A DNA stretch of 64,000 nucleotides, taken from the NCBI GenBank assembly GCA_036898135.1, contig CM072512.1, forward strand, positions 21,741,968 through 21,805,967, given 5' to 3'. The translations under genes and the position numbers were made by a program. This document shows positions 63,891 through 64,000 of this stretch, piece after piece (position 1 is the stretch's first letter; every line of letters starts with the position of its first letter). Origin of the DNA: Oncomelania hupensis. Its lineage: Eukaryota > Mollusca > Gastropoda > Littorinimorpha > Pomatiopsidae. The notes beneath the pieces are model-generated. The model was not told the origin of the DNA and did no database searches. It saw only the letters and a list, made by a program, of their open reading frames with translations.

Positions 63891-64000
63891 CACCTCCCCT
63901 ATACGCGCAAAGTGTCCGGGGATTCTAATCTAGCAAACGAAACGAAGCCACGCTAGGCTGGTAAGCGGTCTTTACCAAACATCTGAGGGAAAGAAAATGG
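63891..64000 (-). other. Element end motif and start of the TLR-B 5'-flank
   Basis: 63897-63938 carries the diverged inverted form of the CCCCGGACACATAAGCG motif. From 63958 the sequence 'TACCAAACATCTGAGGGAAAG' region matches the beginning of the flank upstream of TLR-A (28815-28837) and the relict at 12880-12935. It is cut by the window end. Confidence 0.45.

Overview
This is eukaryotic DNA, most likely from a marine mollusc (a gastropod is my guess). It has split genes with phase-matched splice sites, very many trinucleotide microsatellites, tRNA-derived SINEs, RTE, L2/CR1, Rex1-like and RNase-H-bearing non-LTR retrotransposons, hAT DNA transposons and a solo LTR. No prokaryotic operon, phage or CRISPR array is present. 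The organism call is inference; the gene structures are read from the sequence.

The only two host protein genes I can support are a tandem pair of Toll-like receptor genes on the minus strand. TLR-A spans 27870 down to 18861 (990 codons plus stop). TLR-B spans 61997 down to 43055 (980 codons plus stop). Both have the same four coding exons: (1) signal peptide, LRRNT and leucine-rich repeats; (2) a 163-nt exon with most of the LRR C-terminal cap; (3) a 186-nt exon with the last cap cysteine and the transmembrane helix; (4) the cytoplasmic TIR domain. Intron phases are 2, 0, 0 in both. Each should be a cell-surface or endosomal pattern-recognition receptor signalling through TIR adaptors. TLR-B differs by a GC (not GT) donor on intron 1 and a C-terminus shortened by a nearby stop.

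The duplication unit reaches beyond the coding exons. A 3'-flank repeat recurs at 17.8-18.3 kb and 42.46-42.85 kb. A 5'-flank sequence recurs at 28.75-30.1 kb (upstream of TLR-A), at the right window edge (upstream of TLR-B), and at 12.84-13.05 plus 15.34-16.05 kb, where no receptor exon lies beside it. That last copy looks like the remnant of a third unit.

Layout: 0-12.8 kb is retroelement debris, SINEs, a solo LTR with target-site duplication, and triplet repeats. 12.8-18.8 kb holds the relict TLR flank split by an L2/CR1 element, and a 705-bp retroposon inserted in another copy of itself. 18.9-27.9 kb is TLR-A with an RTE element in intron 2. 28-42.4 kb holds retroposon copies, an unresolved TATA/AATAAA segment, a gag-like ORF1 with three zinc knuckles, and a 1.4-kb foldback. 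43-62 kb is TLR-B. Its intron 2 holds an RTE element (inserted in an LTR) that was itself hit by an LTR/RNase H chimera. Its intron 1 holds a four-level nest: RTE, then RNase-H retrotransposon, then hAT-A, then hAT-B. 62-64 kb is degenerate retroelement and microsatellite DNA.

Almost all transposon reading frames are broken, so the mobile elements appear inactive here. I found no convincing wholly new multigene system. The most distinctive items are the TLR pair with its GC donor and relict third unit, the 705-bp retroposon family, and the large foldbacks.
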